Counted from the first letter of the stretch, positions 27,927 to 36,806 are shown. The stretch is DNA of 64,000 bases from Flavobacterium sp. J372 (GCF_024699965.1 NZ_JAJOMZ010000004.1:2478001-2542000), one strand, 5' to 3'. Numbers and translations are program-made. Notes: a model not told the origin generated them from the letters alone.

Positions 27927-29273
27927 TTAACGCCATTTATCACTATTCTCTTTTTCAATTATCTCACGAATCTTTTTCTCTTCCCAGTCGGCACCGAAGA
28001 ACGGCATCCAGCTAAAAGTGTACATTGCATGAATAATTACCCCTATTCCCCATCCGGCAACCGGGTACAAAAACCAAAGGTACTGCGGGTACGTTACCAG
28101 GTTGAGTATCATTAATCCGAGGTTTATCAGTATAAAAGAGAACAAGTTGCCGTAAAAGCCTTTTATCTCTTCAACCCTTTTCTGGGCTTTGTAATAACTG
28201 TTCTCTGTTTGATAGCCTGTTGTTTCCATAATTGAAAGCTGTTTTGTAAGCACCGGGATTTTCACTATGAAATGATCTTTTGTCTCTTCGGCCAATACTT
28301 TGCGGTCGGTTATAATCGCATACCGGCTCACAATGTTCTGCAAACCCACTCCCCGCCTGTCCTGCAGCACTTCCTTTTTTTGCAAGATGTTCTGCACCAC
28401 GAGGTAACCGTCTTCAAGATAAATCTTTATATGCAATGGCCGTTGCTGGCTCACCACATTGTGCTTAATGGTATTTTCAAGCAGCAGCTGCAAACTCAGC
28501 GGTACTACCTTGGCATCATCACCCGGGATTTTCTCAGGCAGCTCAAACGTAATGCTGTTTTCAAACCGCATCCGCAGCAGGTTCATATAGGTTTTGGCAA
28601 AGGCAAGCTCTTCTTCCACACTTACCAGTTCTTTGTCTTTCTGCTCCAGTACGTAGCGGTATACTTTTGAAAGTGATGTGGTAAACCTTTGTGCCGCATC
28701 AGGGTTTTCTTCAATAAGCGAACTAAGAACGTTAAGGCTGTTGAACAGGAAATGCGGGTCTATCTGGTTTTTGAGCGTTTCAAACTTTGCCGAGGCTGTG
28801 CCTGCTATTATCTTTTGCTGCTTAACCCTGTTTTCCTGATATTTCTTGTAGAAATAAAACGCATGTATGAGCAGCGTCACTACCATCGTAATTACAATGG
28901 CAACATAGTAATTGCTGATATCTTCTTCCGCAAAAAAGCGTTGCAACGATTCGCCTTCAATTAGTACATCTTCAACTATGCGAAGCAGGAAAATCACAAA
29001 TACAGATACAAAGAACGAAGCCATAAACCCGACAGCAAGCCGTTTTGGCGACATCCTGTCATTATTAAAAAGCTTATCCATCGCAACAAAAACCAGTGTG
29101 TTGGCCAGATGCAAAGCTGTAGTGTACATAAGTATATAACCAATGTTTACAGCCAGGTCACCATCAAACGACAAGCGTTTACCTTTTGCCAGCGTAATAA
29201 GAATAAGCACTATTGCAATGGCGCTGCCAATCCAGATGCTGCGTGCCAGCTCTTTTAAGAGTCTCCTGAACAT
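27927..29273 (-). CDS. LytS-type sensor histidine kinase fused to a C-terminal 2TM domain
   Basis: A 448-residue membrane sensor. Four membrane helices (about residues 10-140) are followed by a coiled linker, the His_kinase phospho-acceptor motif QIDPHFLFNSLNVLSSLIEE near 172-190, and an ATPase region with LSLQLLLENTIKHNV and GVGLQNIVSRY. After residue 348 an in-frame ATG (28229) starts a complete 2TM module of 100 residues, the same size and layout as the three standalone copies just downstream. So this looks like a kinase gene joined to a former 2TM gene. It should pair with the LytTR regulator at 26092-26847. Confidence 0.92.
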   Translation of the reverse strand: MFRRLLKELARSIWIGSAIAIVLILITLAKGKRLSFDGDLAVNIGYILMYTTALHLANTLVFVAMDKLFNNDRMSPKRLAVGFMASFFVSVFVIFLLRIVEDVLIEGESLQRFFAEEDISNYYVAIVITMVVTLLIHAFYFYKKYQENRVKQQKIIAGTASAKFETLKNQIDPHFLFNSLNVLSSLIEENPDAAQRFTTSLSKVYRYVLEQKDKELVSVEEELAFAKTYMNLLRMRFENSITFELPEKIPGDDAKVVPLSLQLLLENTIKHNVVSQQRPLHIKIYLEDGYLVVQNILQKKEVLQDRRGVGLQNIVSRYAIITDRKVLAEETKDHFIVKIPVLTKQLSIMETTGYQTENSYYKAQKRVEEIKGFYGNLFSFILINLGLMILNLVTYPQYLWFLYPVAGWGIGVIIHAMYTFSWMPFFGADWEEKKIREIIEKENSDKWR

Positions 29274-29276
29274 GAA

Positions 29277-29906
29277 TTACTTTTTATTGCATTCAGCCTG
29301 CGCTTCCTTAGCCCTGTCCAATCCCCATTTCGGGTGGAACTGTGACGGCGCCTGGTAGCTTGCAAAAAGTTCGACAGCACGGCTTATCTCAGCGCAAATC
29401 GGCTTAGTATCTGTACCGAAGAAACGTGCACTCCCCATATTGAATTCAGCCTGGCCGAAAACCACACGCGGGTTGTTTGGCGCTATAGCCCTTGCTTTTG
29501 CATACAGCTCATTTACTTTACCTGACAGCTTCATGCCGTTGGTCATAGGGTCGCTGGCTATATAGGCCGTATAAATCATGGCCTGCATCACCATAAGCTC
29601 CGGTTCGTTTGGCGCTATGGCTATGGCAGCATCCTGCGCGGTTTGTGCTTTTGTAAGCATGGCATTTATCTTTTCTTTATCCTGCAGCATTGAGAAAGCC
29701 TGGGTAGTATTTACAAGCGCTACATAATAGTTGGGCAGCCAGTTGTTTTTCTCGGCAGATGCTATCCTTTCAAACATAGCCGCGGCCTGGTCGTTCTGGC
29801 CTTGGCCCCAAAGCTCAAAAGCTTTTTTCATCCCGGCCTCATACTTATCCTGCGCAAAGATTGAACTGCACACTAAAAGAAAAACTGCTGTAATAACTCG
29901 TATCAT
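29277..29906 (-). CDS. Exported TPR-like protein of unknown function
   Basis: A 209-residue protein with a signal peptide (MIRVITAVFLLVCSSIFAQ) and a helical repeat architecture resembling TPRs: AFELWGQGQNDQAAAMFERIAS, LPNYYVALVNTTQAFSM, AIAPNEPELMVMQAMIYTAYIA. It ends three bases before the kinase gene, so it is probably the first gene of the LytS/2TM/LytTR cluster. A periplasmic helical protein could serve as input to the kinase, but nothing in the sequence proves it. Confidence 0.8.
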   Translation of the reverse strand: MIRVITAVFLLVCSSIFAQDKYEAGMKKAFELWGQGQNDQAAAMFERIASAEKNNWLPNYYVALVNTTQAFSMLQDKEKINAMLTKAQTAQDAAIAIAPNEPELMVMQAMIYTAYIASDPMTNGMKLSGKVNELYAKARAIAPNNPRVVFGQAEFNMGSARFFGTDTKPICAEISRAVELFASYQAPSQFHPKWGLDRAKEAQAECNKK

Positions 29907-30023
29907 AATTTAAATTTGTTTTGGTTGTTGTTATTTGATGGAACAAATATCTAAAGATAACTAAAGCCATGAAAAAGCAACTGACCGAACTGTGGATTTT
30001 TAAGGATGAACTGTTTTTTTGAG

Positions 30024-30031
30024 TAAATTTG
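30024..30031 (+). promoter_or_regulatory. -7 box of the toxin-antitoxin pair
   Basis: TAAATTTG at 30024-30031 is an exact TAnnTTTG match, 17 bases before the antitoxin ATG. A clear -33 element is not obvious. Confidence 0.5.
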
Positions 30032-30048
30032 TTAGAAAATACTATGCC

Positions 30049-30312
30049 ATGGAAAGGATAATTTTAAGGAGCGAATCAAAAGAAAATATAAAGCTGCTTG
30101 CTGATCTTGCACGTAAAATAGGCGTTGAAGTGGAATATACCGATGGCAATGATGATTTACAGAGTGTTGCTGAACCTGAAGAACTAGCGGAATGGAATAG
30201 GCTGACACCTGCACAACAGCAGGGTTTAATTGATGCTTATGAAGATGGAAAAGTAAGCGATGGTGAAGATGTTGAAAATGTAATTAGAGAATTGCGAAAA
30301 AGATATGAGTAA
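30049..30312 (+). CDS. Antitoxin-like partner of a ParE/RelE-type toxin
   Basis: An 87-residue acidic protein, start ATG at 30049 (MERIILRSESKENIKLL); an in-frame TTG at 30019 overlaps the promoter and is unlikely. It has an N-terminal strand/helix and a helical, charged C-terminus (NVIRELRKRYE), the usual shape of an antitoxin that wraps a ParE toxin. The toxin frame starts 5 bases before its stop, the usual antitoxin-first overlap. It has no helix-turn-helix that I can see. Because the toxin frame is interrupted, this may be an orphan antitoxin. Confidence 0.75.
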   Translation: MERIILRSESKENIKLLADLARKIGVEVEYTDGNDDLQSVAEPEELAEWNRLTPAQQQGLIDAYEDGKVSDGEDVENVIRELRKRYE

Positions 30313-30601
30313 GAAAGTTGTATTACTTTCTGAAGCGGAGTAAGACCTTAAATCTGTTATGCTCTACTTAAACTTTAGATGGAGTCAAGAAGTTGCCAAC
30401 AATTTTCTAAGTATTTTTCATAAAGCAACACACTCAATTTCAAATGATCCTAAAAGGTTTCCAATATTTATAAGAAAAATGAATATTAGGAAATGTGTTG
30501 TCACAAAGCATAATATTATTTATTTTGTTGAATACGAAAACGTAATACAGATTCTTCGTATCTACGATACACGCCAAAACCCGCACAAACTTAAATTCTA
30601 A
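30305..30601 (+). pseudogene. ParE/RelE-superfamily toxin with an in-frame stop at codon 13
   Basis: From the ATG at 30305 the frame reads MSKKVVLLSEAE, then TAA (30341-30343), then DLKSVMLYLNFRWSQEVANN and on to the typical ParE end IQILRIYDTRQNPHKLKF. The overlap with the antitoxin and the fit on both sides of the stop show it was one gene of 98 codons. Restart at the ATG at 30359 would give 80 residues that lack the first strand and helix, so toxicity is probably lost. A single base change of GAA, AAA or CAA to TAA explains it. Confidence 0.8.
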
Positions 30602-30609
30602 AATAACCA

Positions 30610-30801
30610 ATGACACCACAACCATCAAAAACTAAAAACCTTTTCGGCCTGGGAATATCCATTCTTTTCATACTGCTGGGCTACTACCTTATTAATAAAA
30701 GCAGTGAAACCATATACCAGCTTTCCGGCTGGGCGTGTATCATTTTCTTTACCATCATTGCGTTGTTCTCAATAGTTTCACTGGTAAAAAAATCCAGATA
30801 A
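30610..30801 (+). CDS. Small membrane protein with two helices
   Basis: A 63-residue protein with a basic N-terminus (TPQPSKTKN) and two predicted membrane helices (LFGLGISILFILLGYYLI and GWACIIFFTIIALFSIVSLV), ending KKSR. No family recognised. It starts 8 bases after the toxin frame and is followed by a strong bidirectional terminator. Confidence 0.65.
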   Translation: MTPQPSKTKNLFGLGISILFILLGYYLINKSSETIYQLSGWACIIFFTIIALFSIVSLVKKSR

Positions 30802-30805
30802 AAAC

Positions 30806-30839
30806 AAACTCCCGAATCGACTTTACAATCCGGGAGTTT
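30806..30839. terminator. Bidirectional terminator between the small membrane protein and the M23 peptidase
   Basis: AAACTCCCG (30806-30814) pairs with CGGGAGTTT (30831-30839) around a 16-base loop, in the convergent gap between two genes. The A/T-rich flanks allow use on both strands. Confidence 0.7.
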
Positions 30840-30854
30840 ATCACAAAACAAAAC

Positions 30855-32012
30855 TTATGCTTTCACCAGGCTTTTGTGCAGGTAAGCACGCCTGTTGTCT
30901 GATGTTTTTATATGCAGCCAGTCTTTATGCTGGCCTAAAATCTTAATTGTTTCATTTGCTGTAACCGAACCTATAACATTTGTTGTAGTAGCCGGCCCCT
31001 GTCTTAAATTGGCGTTGCCTTTAACTTTCAGCTCGGGTGATTTAAATGATACAGGATAATTCTTCGCCGATATCTTCTCGGTTGTAAACACATATGGCAG
31101 TGGGTCAACCGCACCGCCAAAACGGTATATGCCAAAGTGCAGGTGAGCCGGGGTAAACCGTGCGTTGCCGGTGTTCCCGACAAACCCAAGCGTGTCGCCA
31201 ACCTTCACGCTCTGGCCCTGCTCAACCGCAATGGCATCAAGGTGGGCATAGTACAGTGATTTGCCAAACAGCCCGTCACGCAGCCATACCTGTTTGCCAC
31301 CAAGCCCCCGCTCACCTGTAAAACTTACCGAACCATTGGTTATGGCAACTACGGGTGTACCTTTCTTCGCGAATATATCTATCCCTTCGTGCTTTCGGGC
31401 GCCGCCGTCACGTTCCATTCCCCAAAAACTGCCCACGGCCGCATTGCCTTTACCAGCAACAGGAAATTTATACAACGGCTTTTTATTAAGGCTGATAAAG
31501 AACGGACCGCTTGCCGCAATCTCCGGCTGTATCACAATTTTATATGTCCCTGATGCATTTGGTACAAACTCTGCCGAGGCTTCGTCCATACCAGTACTCT
31601 CGAGGTGCCGGTAGTCGCTCCCATCCTGCTCAAATACATCCATAAACACCCGGGCGGTACTGTCTTTAGTCACCTCTGCAGTAAGCACTTCGCCTTCTTT
31701 CAGGTCAAAAACGTAGCTGTACACTCCATTCGCATTCAGCAAAAAACTTCCCTTTTCACCATACGGAAGGCTCACCTGCAGGCTGTCTTTTACCGCAGCA
31801 TCATAGTCGGCTTCCCAAGCTGTAAATATTTCTTTGTTGTCTTTAAACTCACGGGCATACTGCTGCCGCGCTGTTGGCTGGGTTATTACATCGGCTACTT
31901 TGTTAAAGCCATTTGTAATCCCCGTTGCAATGCTGGTACACGCCGGGCATGATATCGCCAGGATAAGCAATGCCGTTGCTCCCAGCAGGTAAGTCAGGTT
32001 TCTCCTCTTCAT
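30855..32012 (-). CDS. M23 (LytM-type) endopeptidase-like lipoprotein with SH3 domain
   Basis: A 385-residue protein; start ATG at 32012 (MKRRNLTYLLGATALLILAIS) with a candidate lipobox ending in ISC. The M23 domain (about 190-310) has the zinc ligands in KHEGIDIFAKKGTP and PAHLHFGIYRFGG. A bacterial SH3 domain closes the protein (about 320-385, GNANLRQGPATTTNVIGSV, DNRRAYLHKSLV). It should cut peptidoglycan cross-links or serve as an activator of other hydrolases; the intact zinc motif favours activity. Confidence 0.9.
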   Translation of the reverse strand: MKRRNLTYLLGATALLILAISCPACTSIATGITNGFNKVADVITQPTARQQYAREFKDNKEIFTAWEADYDAAVKDSLQVSLPYGEKGSFLLNANGVYSYVFDLKEGEVLTAEVTKDSTARVFMDVFEQDGSDYRHLESTGMDEASAEFVPNASGTYKIVIQPEIAASGPFFISLNKKPLYKFPVAGKGNAAVGSFWGMERDGGARKHEGIDIFAKKGTPVVAITNGSVSFTGERGLGGKQVWLRDGLFGKSLYYAHLDAIAVEQGQSVKVGDTLGFVGNTGNARFTPAHLHFGIYRFGGAVDPLPYVFTTEKISAKNYPVSFKSPELKVKGNANLRQGPATTTNVIGSVTANETIKILGQHKDWLHIKTSDNRRAYLHKSLVKA

Positions 32013-32068
32013 AATCTCTTTCACAACAATATGTTATGCAGAGATTGTGCCAAAAGATGTTAATTTTT

Positions 32069-32103
32069 GTTTATGGTTGAGAGTTGCGGGTTTGGGGTTA
32101 TTT
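32069..32103. repeat. Short degenerate heptamer repeat tract
   Basis: Five consecutive 7-base units: gtttatg, gttgaga, gttgcgg, gtttggg, gttattt. The decamer gttgcgggtt is shared with the tract at 26877. It lies between the M23 peptidase and the AT-rich gene. Confidence 0.65.
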
Positions 32104-32129
32104 TGTATGTTAGTGGCAAAAATCTAAAT

Positions 32130-32960
32130 ATGATTAAAAGGAAATATTACTCTGTAAGAACTGGTAAGGTTACTGATGAAAAGGTAGATCTGGATACATT
32201 CAAACGGATTTTTTTGATGGTATATAGACAATTATCGCATGATGGCTATTTCCAGAATTATTTTGGGATTGATTGTACCGACGGCTATTTGCCAGGCAGA
32301 TTAGGTGAAGATATAGAATCTATTATGTTTATTAATCTAAAGAAAGAAAGATTGTATCCAATAGAAAGGTATATTAACAATTACTCTGAAGATGATCTTT
32401 TTGATGTGATTGAATTTTTACATGATCATTGTTCTGCTGGATTAGATGGAGGTCATCACAGCTGGAATAATTGTGGTTACCATTATTATACTTTTAATGA
32501 TGAAATGGGAAAAGACCATTTTAGAGAAGTTGTAAATCCAATTTTAAAAGAATATAAAGATGGTTATGAAATATCAGTTGATGGTGAAATTCTAATCAAT
32601 TCTGAGAATGGTTTGTCAAATTTGTTCAATGCTGAGATTCCCACTCAAGATTTTGAAAACATTCAAAATAAGATGGATAATGCCATTTTGAAATTTCGAC
32701 GTCATAGGTCAACATTAGATGATCGTAAGGAGGCGATTAGAGAACTTGCTGATGTTATGGAATTTTTACGGCCGGAAATAAAAGAACATTTAGATAGAAA
32801 AGATGAAAGTGACTTATTTAATATTGTAAATAATTTTGGAATCAGACATCACAATAAAGCACAAAAAGTCGATTATAATAAAGCCGTTTGGTATAGCTGG
32901 ATGTTCTATTACTATTTAGCTACAATTCATACAATCCTTAGAATAACTAAAAAGAATTAA
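32130..32960 (+). CDS. AT-rich protein of unknown function with possible HEPN-like C-terminus
   Basis: A 276-residue protein; start ATG at 32130 (MIKRKYYSVRTGKVTDEK), as earlier in-frame starts lie in the repeat. The N-terminal 170 residues contain an Asp/Trp/His-rich centre (DGGHHSWNNCGYHYYTF). The C-terminal 110 residues are helical and carry NNFGIRHHNKAQK followed by WYSWMFYYYLATIHTIL, resembling HEPN-type ribonuclease or toxin domains (R-x-H near a helix), but not a clean RX4-6H. Base composition is clearly more AT-rich than neighbours, which suggests transfer. No partner gene is evident. Confidence 0.6.
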   Translation: MIKRKYYSVRTGKVTDEKVDLDTFKRIFLMVYRQLSHDGYFQNYFGIDCTDGYLPGRLGEDIESIMFINLKKERLYPIERYINNYSEDDLFDVIEFLHDHCSAGLDGGHHSWNNCGYHYYTFNDEMGKDHFREVVNPILKEYKDGYEISVDGEILINSENGLSNLFNAEIPTQDFENIQNKMDNAILKFRRHRSTLDDRKEAIRELADVMEFLRPEIKEHLDRKDESDLFNIVNNFGIRHHNKAQKVDYNKAVWYSWMFYYYLATIHTILRITKKN

Positions 32961-33007
32961 ATGCTATTGTATATTGGCTTACAATTTTAGTTATACAAAA
33001 ATAATAA

Positions 33008-33027
33008 GCCCCTGCCAAAGCAGGAGC
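33008..33027 (-). terminator. Terminator-like hairpin after the cysteine-rich gene
   Basis: CCTGC (33011-33015) pairs with GCAGG (33020-33024), extended by two pairs beyond one mismatch. Read on the minus strand it is followed by CTTATTATTTTT, so it would terminate transcription from 33319. Confidence 0.5.
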
Positions 33028-33073
33028 CCAATTATTAGGTTCTATTTTACAACTTTTAAACCTTAAATAATTT

Positions 33074-33319
33074 TTATGCCACAATCCTTGGATAGTACAC
33101 CGTACACATCATACCTTCGCTGGCTTTGTTTGGGTGCGGACAGTGCTCTGTCTGGAATTTAGTGCATTTTAAACAATCGGTTTCTCTGCTAAGCGCCGCA
33201 CGGAACTCATAAGCCTGGCAGGCCTGGGTATCAGCCGTGATAATTTCGTGTACGTTGCACAACTGGCCTTTTATATGATGGTCGCAGTTACCGCAACACT
33301 TTGCTAATTGAATGTCCAT
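33074..33319 (-). CDS. Small cysteine-rich protein, probable metal-binding
   Basis: An 81-residue protein with ten cysteines and several histidines. Patterns are KCCGNCDHH near residue 8, a CNVHE segment, CLKCTKF near 49 and EHCPHP, then MMCTVYYP. Paired CxxC units of this kind usually bind zinc or an iron-sulphur centre. I do not recognise the family. A TAnnTTTA box is present upstream at about 33349-33356. Confidence 0.75.
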   Translation of the reverse strand: MDIQLAKCCGNCDHHIKGQLCNVHEIITADTQACQAYEFRAALSRETDCLKCTKFQTEHCPHPNKASEGMMCTVYYPRIVA

Positions 33320-33511
33320 AACAATTTATTTTTTGGGTTACTATGATATAAAGTTACGCACAAACAATGTTAGAGAAATTCTAAATAACTGTTTCTAAGG
33401 AATTTGTAAATAGATTGGTTAAAAATAAGGTAGCTAAGTTGCTGTATACTTGATGGGTAAAACATTATGTGGAGCCGTTCTAAGCAAAAGCATTGCAACT
33501 CCAAAGGAAAA

Positions 33512-33548
33512 TCCGCGGTCATCCGTCAAATCCGCGTCGTCCGCGTTA
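33512..33548. repeat. Degenerate TCCGCG nonamer repeat
   Basis: TCCGCG-type words occur at 33512, 33522, 33531 and 33540, spaced 10, 9 and 9 bases apart. The GC-rich word stands out in an AT-rich gap. Confidence 0.6.
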
Positions 33549-33921
33549 CAAAAATATAATTATGGAATGAAAAAATCAGTTTCAGTATTTCAAAGAACAG
33601 CTTCTTCAAAACTTAGCCCCAAAACTTGAATTTAGATTTTTGCAAAGTTACGGCGACACTTTCGGATCGTTATTACAAAACCCGTTCAAAAACGTGCAGT
33701 TCATCGATTATTATTTTAGGCCATCTAATACAGTTTTAAGAAGTCCGCAAAATCTGGCGCAAAGCACAAAAATTAAATCGAATAAACCGCAAGGATTAAC
33801 CTATTAATTAAACGTTAAAATACTCACTCTTACTTTCCAGGAGTGCAAGTCGATTTTTGGAGAAATTTCTTTAACACAACCTTACCCCCTCTACCCTAAC
33901 TGAAAATCTTTCGAAAAACAG

Positions 33922-33929
33922 TACCTTTG
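33922..33929 (+). promoter_or_regulatory. -7 box upstream of uvrA
   Basis: TACCTTTG is an exact consensus match ending 18 bases before the ATG at 33948. No SOS-type box was recognised nearby; this clade is not known to me to have a standard LexA box. Confidence 0.5.
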
Positions 33930-33947
33930 CGTTTTTGCAAAAATGCT

Positions 33948-36779
33948 ATGCTAAATCACGAAGAATCGATTGAAGTACTTGGGGCCCGCGCCCACAATCT
34001 TAAAAATATAGACGTCACCATTCCTCGCGAAAAACTGGTGGTTATCACGGGTTTATCAGGCTCAGGTAAGTCGTCACTCGCCTTTGATACCATCTACGCC
34101 GAGGGTCAGCGCCGTTACATTGAAACGTTCTCAGCTTATGCCCGCCAGTTTTTGGGCGGATTGGAACGCCCCGATGTTGATAAAATAGACGGACTTTCAC
34201 CAGTTATCGCTATCGAGCAGAAGACGACAAGTAAGTCGCCACGCTCTACAGTTGGCACAATTACAGAGATTTACGACTTCCTGCGTCTGCTTTACGCCCG
34301 TGGCGCTGATGCTTATAGTTATGAAACCGGCGAGAAGATGGTAAGCTACACCGACAGCCAGATCCAAGACTTGATCATTGAAAAGTTTACCGGCAAGCGC
34401 ATTACCATACTTGCGCCTATAATCCGTTCACGCAAAGGCCATTACCGGGAATTATTTGAACAAATATCGAAGCAGGGATTCCTGAAAGTACGTGTTGACG
34501 GCGAAATCCGCGACATTGAAAGCGGCATGAAGCTGGACCGCTACAAAGTTCACGACATTGAAACCGTGATAGACCGAATGGCTGTTGACGCCTCTGCAGA
34601 TGTTGAGAAACGCCTGAGCGACAGCATTAAAATTGCAATGCACCACGGCGATGACGTCATGATGGTTATTGAGCAGGAAAGCGGCGAGGTCCGTTATTAC
34701 AGCCGTAACCTCATGTGCCCGTCTAGCGGTATCTCTTACCCGAATCCGGAGCCTAACAACTTCTCTTTCAACTCTCCAAAAGGCGCGTGTGACAATTGCA
34801 ACGGCCTTGGCGTGGTGAACGAGATCAACATGAAAAAGATTGTCCCGAACCCTAAGCTTAGCATTAAAAAGGGCGGTTTTGCACCGCTGGGTGAATACAA
34901 GAGTTCTTGGATTTTCAAGCAGTTAGAGGTTATTGGCGAGAAATTCGACTTTAAGCTGACTGACCCTGTTGAAAAAATTTCCGCGGAAGCGATGGAGATG
35001 ATTATGAACGGCGGTAAAGAAAAATTCACGGTAAACAGCAAAACACTGGGCGTAAACCGTGAGTACAAAATTGATTTTGAAGGAATTTCGAGTTTCATCA
35101 AAAACCAGTATGACGAGAGCGGGTCGGCTTCCATTAAGCGTTGGGCAAAAGATTTCATGGATGAAGTGAAATGTCCTGTTTGCCACGGCACCCGCCTTAA
35201 AAAAGAGTCGCTATACTTTAAAGTCAATGGCAAAAACATCGCCGAACTTGCCAATATGGACATATCAGACCTCGCGCAATGGTTTGAAGACCTGACAGAT
35301 AACCTTACCGAAAAGCAAAAAGCAATTGCCGCTGAAGTTATAAAAGAAATCAAAGCCCGTCTTGGATTTTTGGTTGATGTAGGCCTGAATTACCTGGCGC
35401 TTGACCGCAGTTCGCGCACACTTTCAGGTGGTGAGGCACAGCGGATACGGCTTGCCACACAGATAGGTTCTCAACTCGTCGGGGTGCTCTATATACTCGA
35501 TGAGCCAAGCATAGGCCTGCACCAGCGTGATAATGAGAAACTCATAAAATCGCTGGAACAATTGCGTGACATAGGCAACTCAGTTTTGGTTGTTGAACAT
35601 GACAAAGACATGATTGAGCGAGCCGACTATGTTATTGATATAGGCCCCGCTGCTGGGCGTTTTGGCGGACAAATTGTGAGCAAAGGCACGCCGCAGGAAC
35701 TGCTTCAGGAGCACACGCTTACAGCCGCTTACCTCAATGGCGAAAAAGAAATTGCCGTGCCTAAAAAACGCCGCGAAGGCAATGGTAAGTTGCTGAAGCT
35801 GACAGGCGCGACAGGCAATAACCTGAAGAACGTGAGCATTGAGCTACCACTCGGTAAGATGATTTGCGTTACAGGGGTATCGGGCAGCGGTAAATCAACG
35901 CTGATAAACGAGACGCTCTACCCTATCCTTAACGAACATTTCTTCAACGCTGTTAAAAAACCGGCGCCATATAAAAAGATTGAAGGCCTTGAGCATATTG
36001 ATAAAGTTATAGATATTGACCAGTCGCCGATTGGGCGTACACCGCGTAGTAACCCTGCCACGTACACTGATGTTTTCAGCGAAATACGCACATTGTTTAC
36101 GCAGACACCGGAAGCCATGATACGCGGTTACAAGCCGGGGCGTTTCAGCTTTAACGTGAGTGGCGGCCGTTGCGAAACCTGCGAGGGCTCAGGATTGCGA
36201 GTTATTGAAATGAGTTTCCTCCCTGATGTTTATGTAGAATGCGAGACCTGCCAGGGCAAGCGCTTCAACCGTGAAACGCTGGAAATCCGTTACAAAGGAA
36301 AATCTATCAGTGATGTGCTTGACATGACGGTTGACGAGGCTGTACCGTTCTTTGAGAACATCCCGAAAATTTACCGCAAGATCAAGACGATACAGGATGT
36401 TGGGCTGGGCTATATCACGCTCGGGCAGCAAAGTACAACGCTTTCCGGTGGTGAGGCACAAAGGATAAAACTGGCATCAGAGCTTTCAAAGAAAGATACC
36501 GGCAACACCTTCTACATTCTTGATGAGCCAACCACAGGCCTTCATTTTGAAGACATACGTGTACTCATGGAAGTCATCAACAAACTGGTAGATAAAGGTA
36601 ATACCGTGCTTATCATTGAACATAACCTGGATGTGATAAAGCTGGCCGACTATATTATTGATATTGGTTACGAAGGGGGTAAAGGCGGCGGACAGCTTGT
36701 AGCCAAGGGTACTCCGGAAGAGGTAGCAAAAAACAAGAAAAGTTATACAGCGCACTTCCTGAAAAAAGAACTATCTTAG
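33948..36779 (+). CDS. uvrA: Excinuclease ABC subunit UvrA
   Basis: A 943-residue nucleotide-excision-repair protein, start ATG at 33948 ([20 protein letters not shown]); the TTG at 33927 overlaps the promoter. It has two ABC ATPase modules with Walker [15 protein letters not shown] and [14 protein letters not shown], two LSGGEAQRI signature motifs, and three zinc modules ([20 protein letters not shown] with CETCQG). It scans DNA for distortions with UvrB and loads it at lesions. The 46-residue gap to the LOG gene carries no visible terminator. Confidence 0.98.
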   Translation: MLNHEESIEVLGARAHNLKNIDVTIPREKLVVITGLSGSGKSSLAFDTIYAEGQRRYIETFSAYARQFLGGLERPDVDKIDGLSPVIAIEQKTTSKSPRSTVGTITEIYDFLRLLYARGADAYSYETGEKMVSYTDSQIQDLIIEKFTGKRITILAPIIRSRKGHYRELFEQISKQGFLKVRVDGEIRDIESGMKLDRYKVHDIETVIDRMAVDASADVEKRLSDSIKIAMHHGDDVMMVIEQESGEVRYYSRNLMCPSSGISYPNPEPNNFSFNSPKGACDNCNGLGVVNEINMKKIVPNPKLSIKKGGFAPLGEYKSSWIFKQLEVIGEKFDFKLTDPVEKISAEAMEMIMNGGKEKFTVNSKTLGVNREYKIDFEGISSFIKNQYDESGSASIKRWAKDFMDEVKCPVCHGTRLKKESLYFKVNGKNIAELANMDISDLAQWFEDLTDNLTEKQKAIAAEVIKEIKARLGFLVDVGLNYLALDRSSRTLSGGEAQRIRLATQIGSQLVGVLYILDEPSIGLHQRDNEKLIKSLEQLRDIGNSVLVVEHDKDMIERADYVIDIGPAAGRFGGQIVSKGTPQELLQEHTLTAAYLNGEKEIAVPKKRREGNGKLLKLTGATGNNLKNVSIELPLGKMICVTGVSGSGKSTLINETLYPILNEHFFNAVKKPAPYKKIEGLEHIDKVIDIDQSPIGRTPRSNPATYTDVFSEIRTLFTQTPEAMIRGYKPGRFSFNVSGGRCETCEGSGLRVIEMSFLPDVYVECETCQGKRFNRETLEIRYKGKSISDVLDMTVDEAVPFFENIPKIYRKIKTIQDVGLGYITLGQQSTTLSGGEAQRIKLASELSKKDTGNTFYILDEPTTGLHFEDIRVLMEVINKLVDKGNTVLIIEHNLDVIKLADYIIDIGYEGGKGGGQLVAKGTPEEVAKNKKSYTAHFLKKELS

Positions 36780-36806
36780 CGCGTTTGTTTAAAAATTTAG
36801 AAAAAG

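Larger units (their letters stand above)
33320..33947. other. Gene-free stretch of about 630 bases before uvrA
   Basis: No open frame longer than a few dozen codons with coding character is present. It holds a degenerate TCCGCG repeat (33512-33548), AT-rich sequence from 33580 to 33830, and the uvrA promoter box at 33922. No tRNA or known small-RNA fold was recognised. It could hide a small RNA; I have no evidence. Confidence 0.5.

Noticed and set aside
29969..30022. 17-codon frame MKKQLTELWIFKDELFF before the antitoxin
   Set aside because: Too short, ends just before the antitoxin's -7 box, and no conservation can be shown.
33580..33900. A small RNA in the gap before uvrA
   Set aside because: The AT-rich sequence shows no stable hairpin series or recognisable RNA family; left as unexplained.
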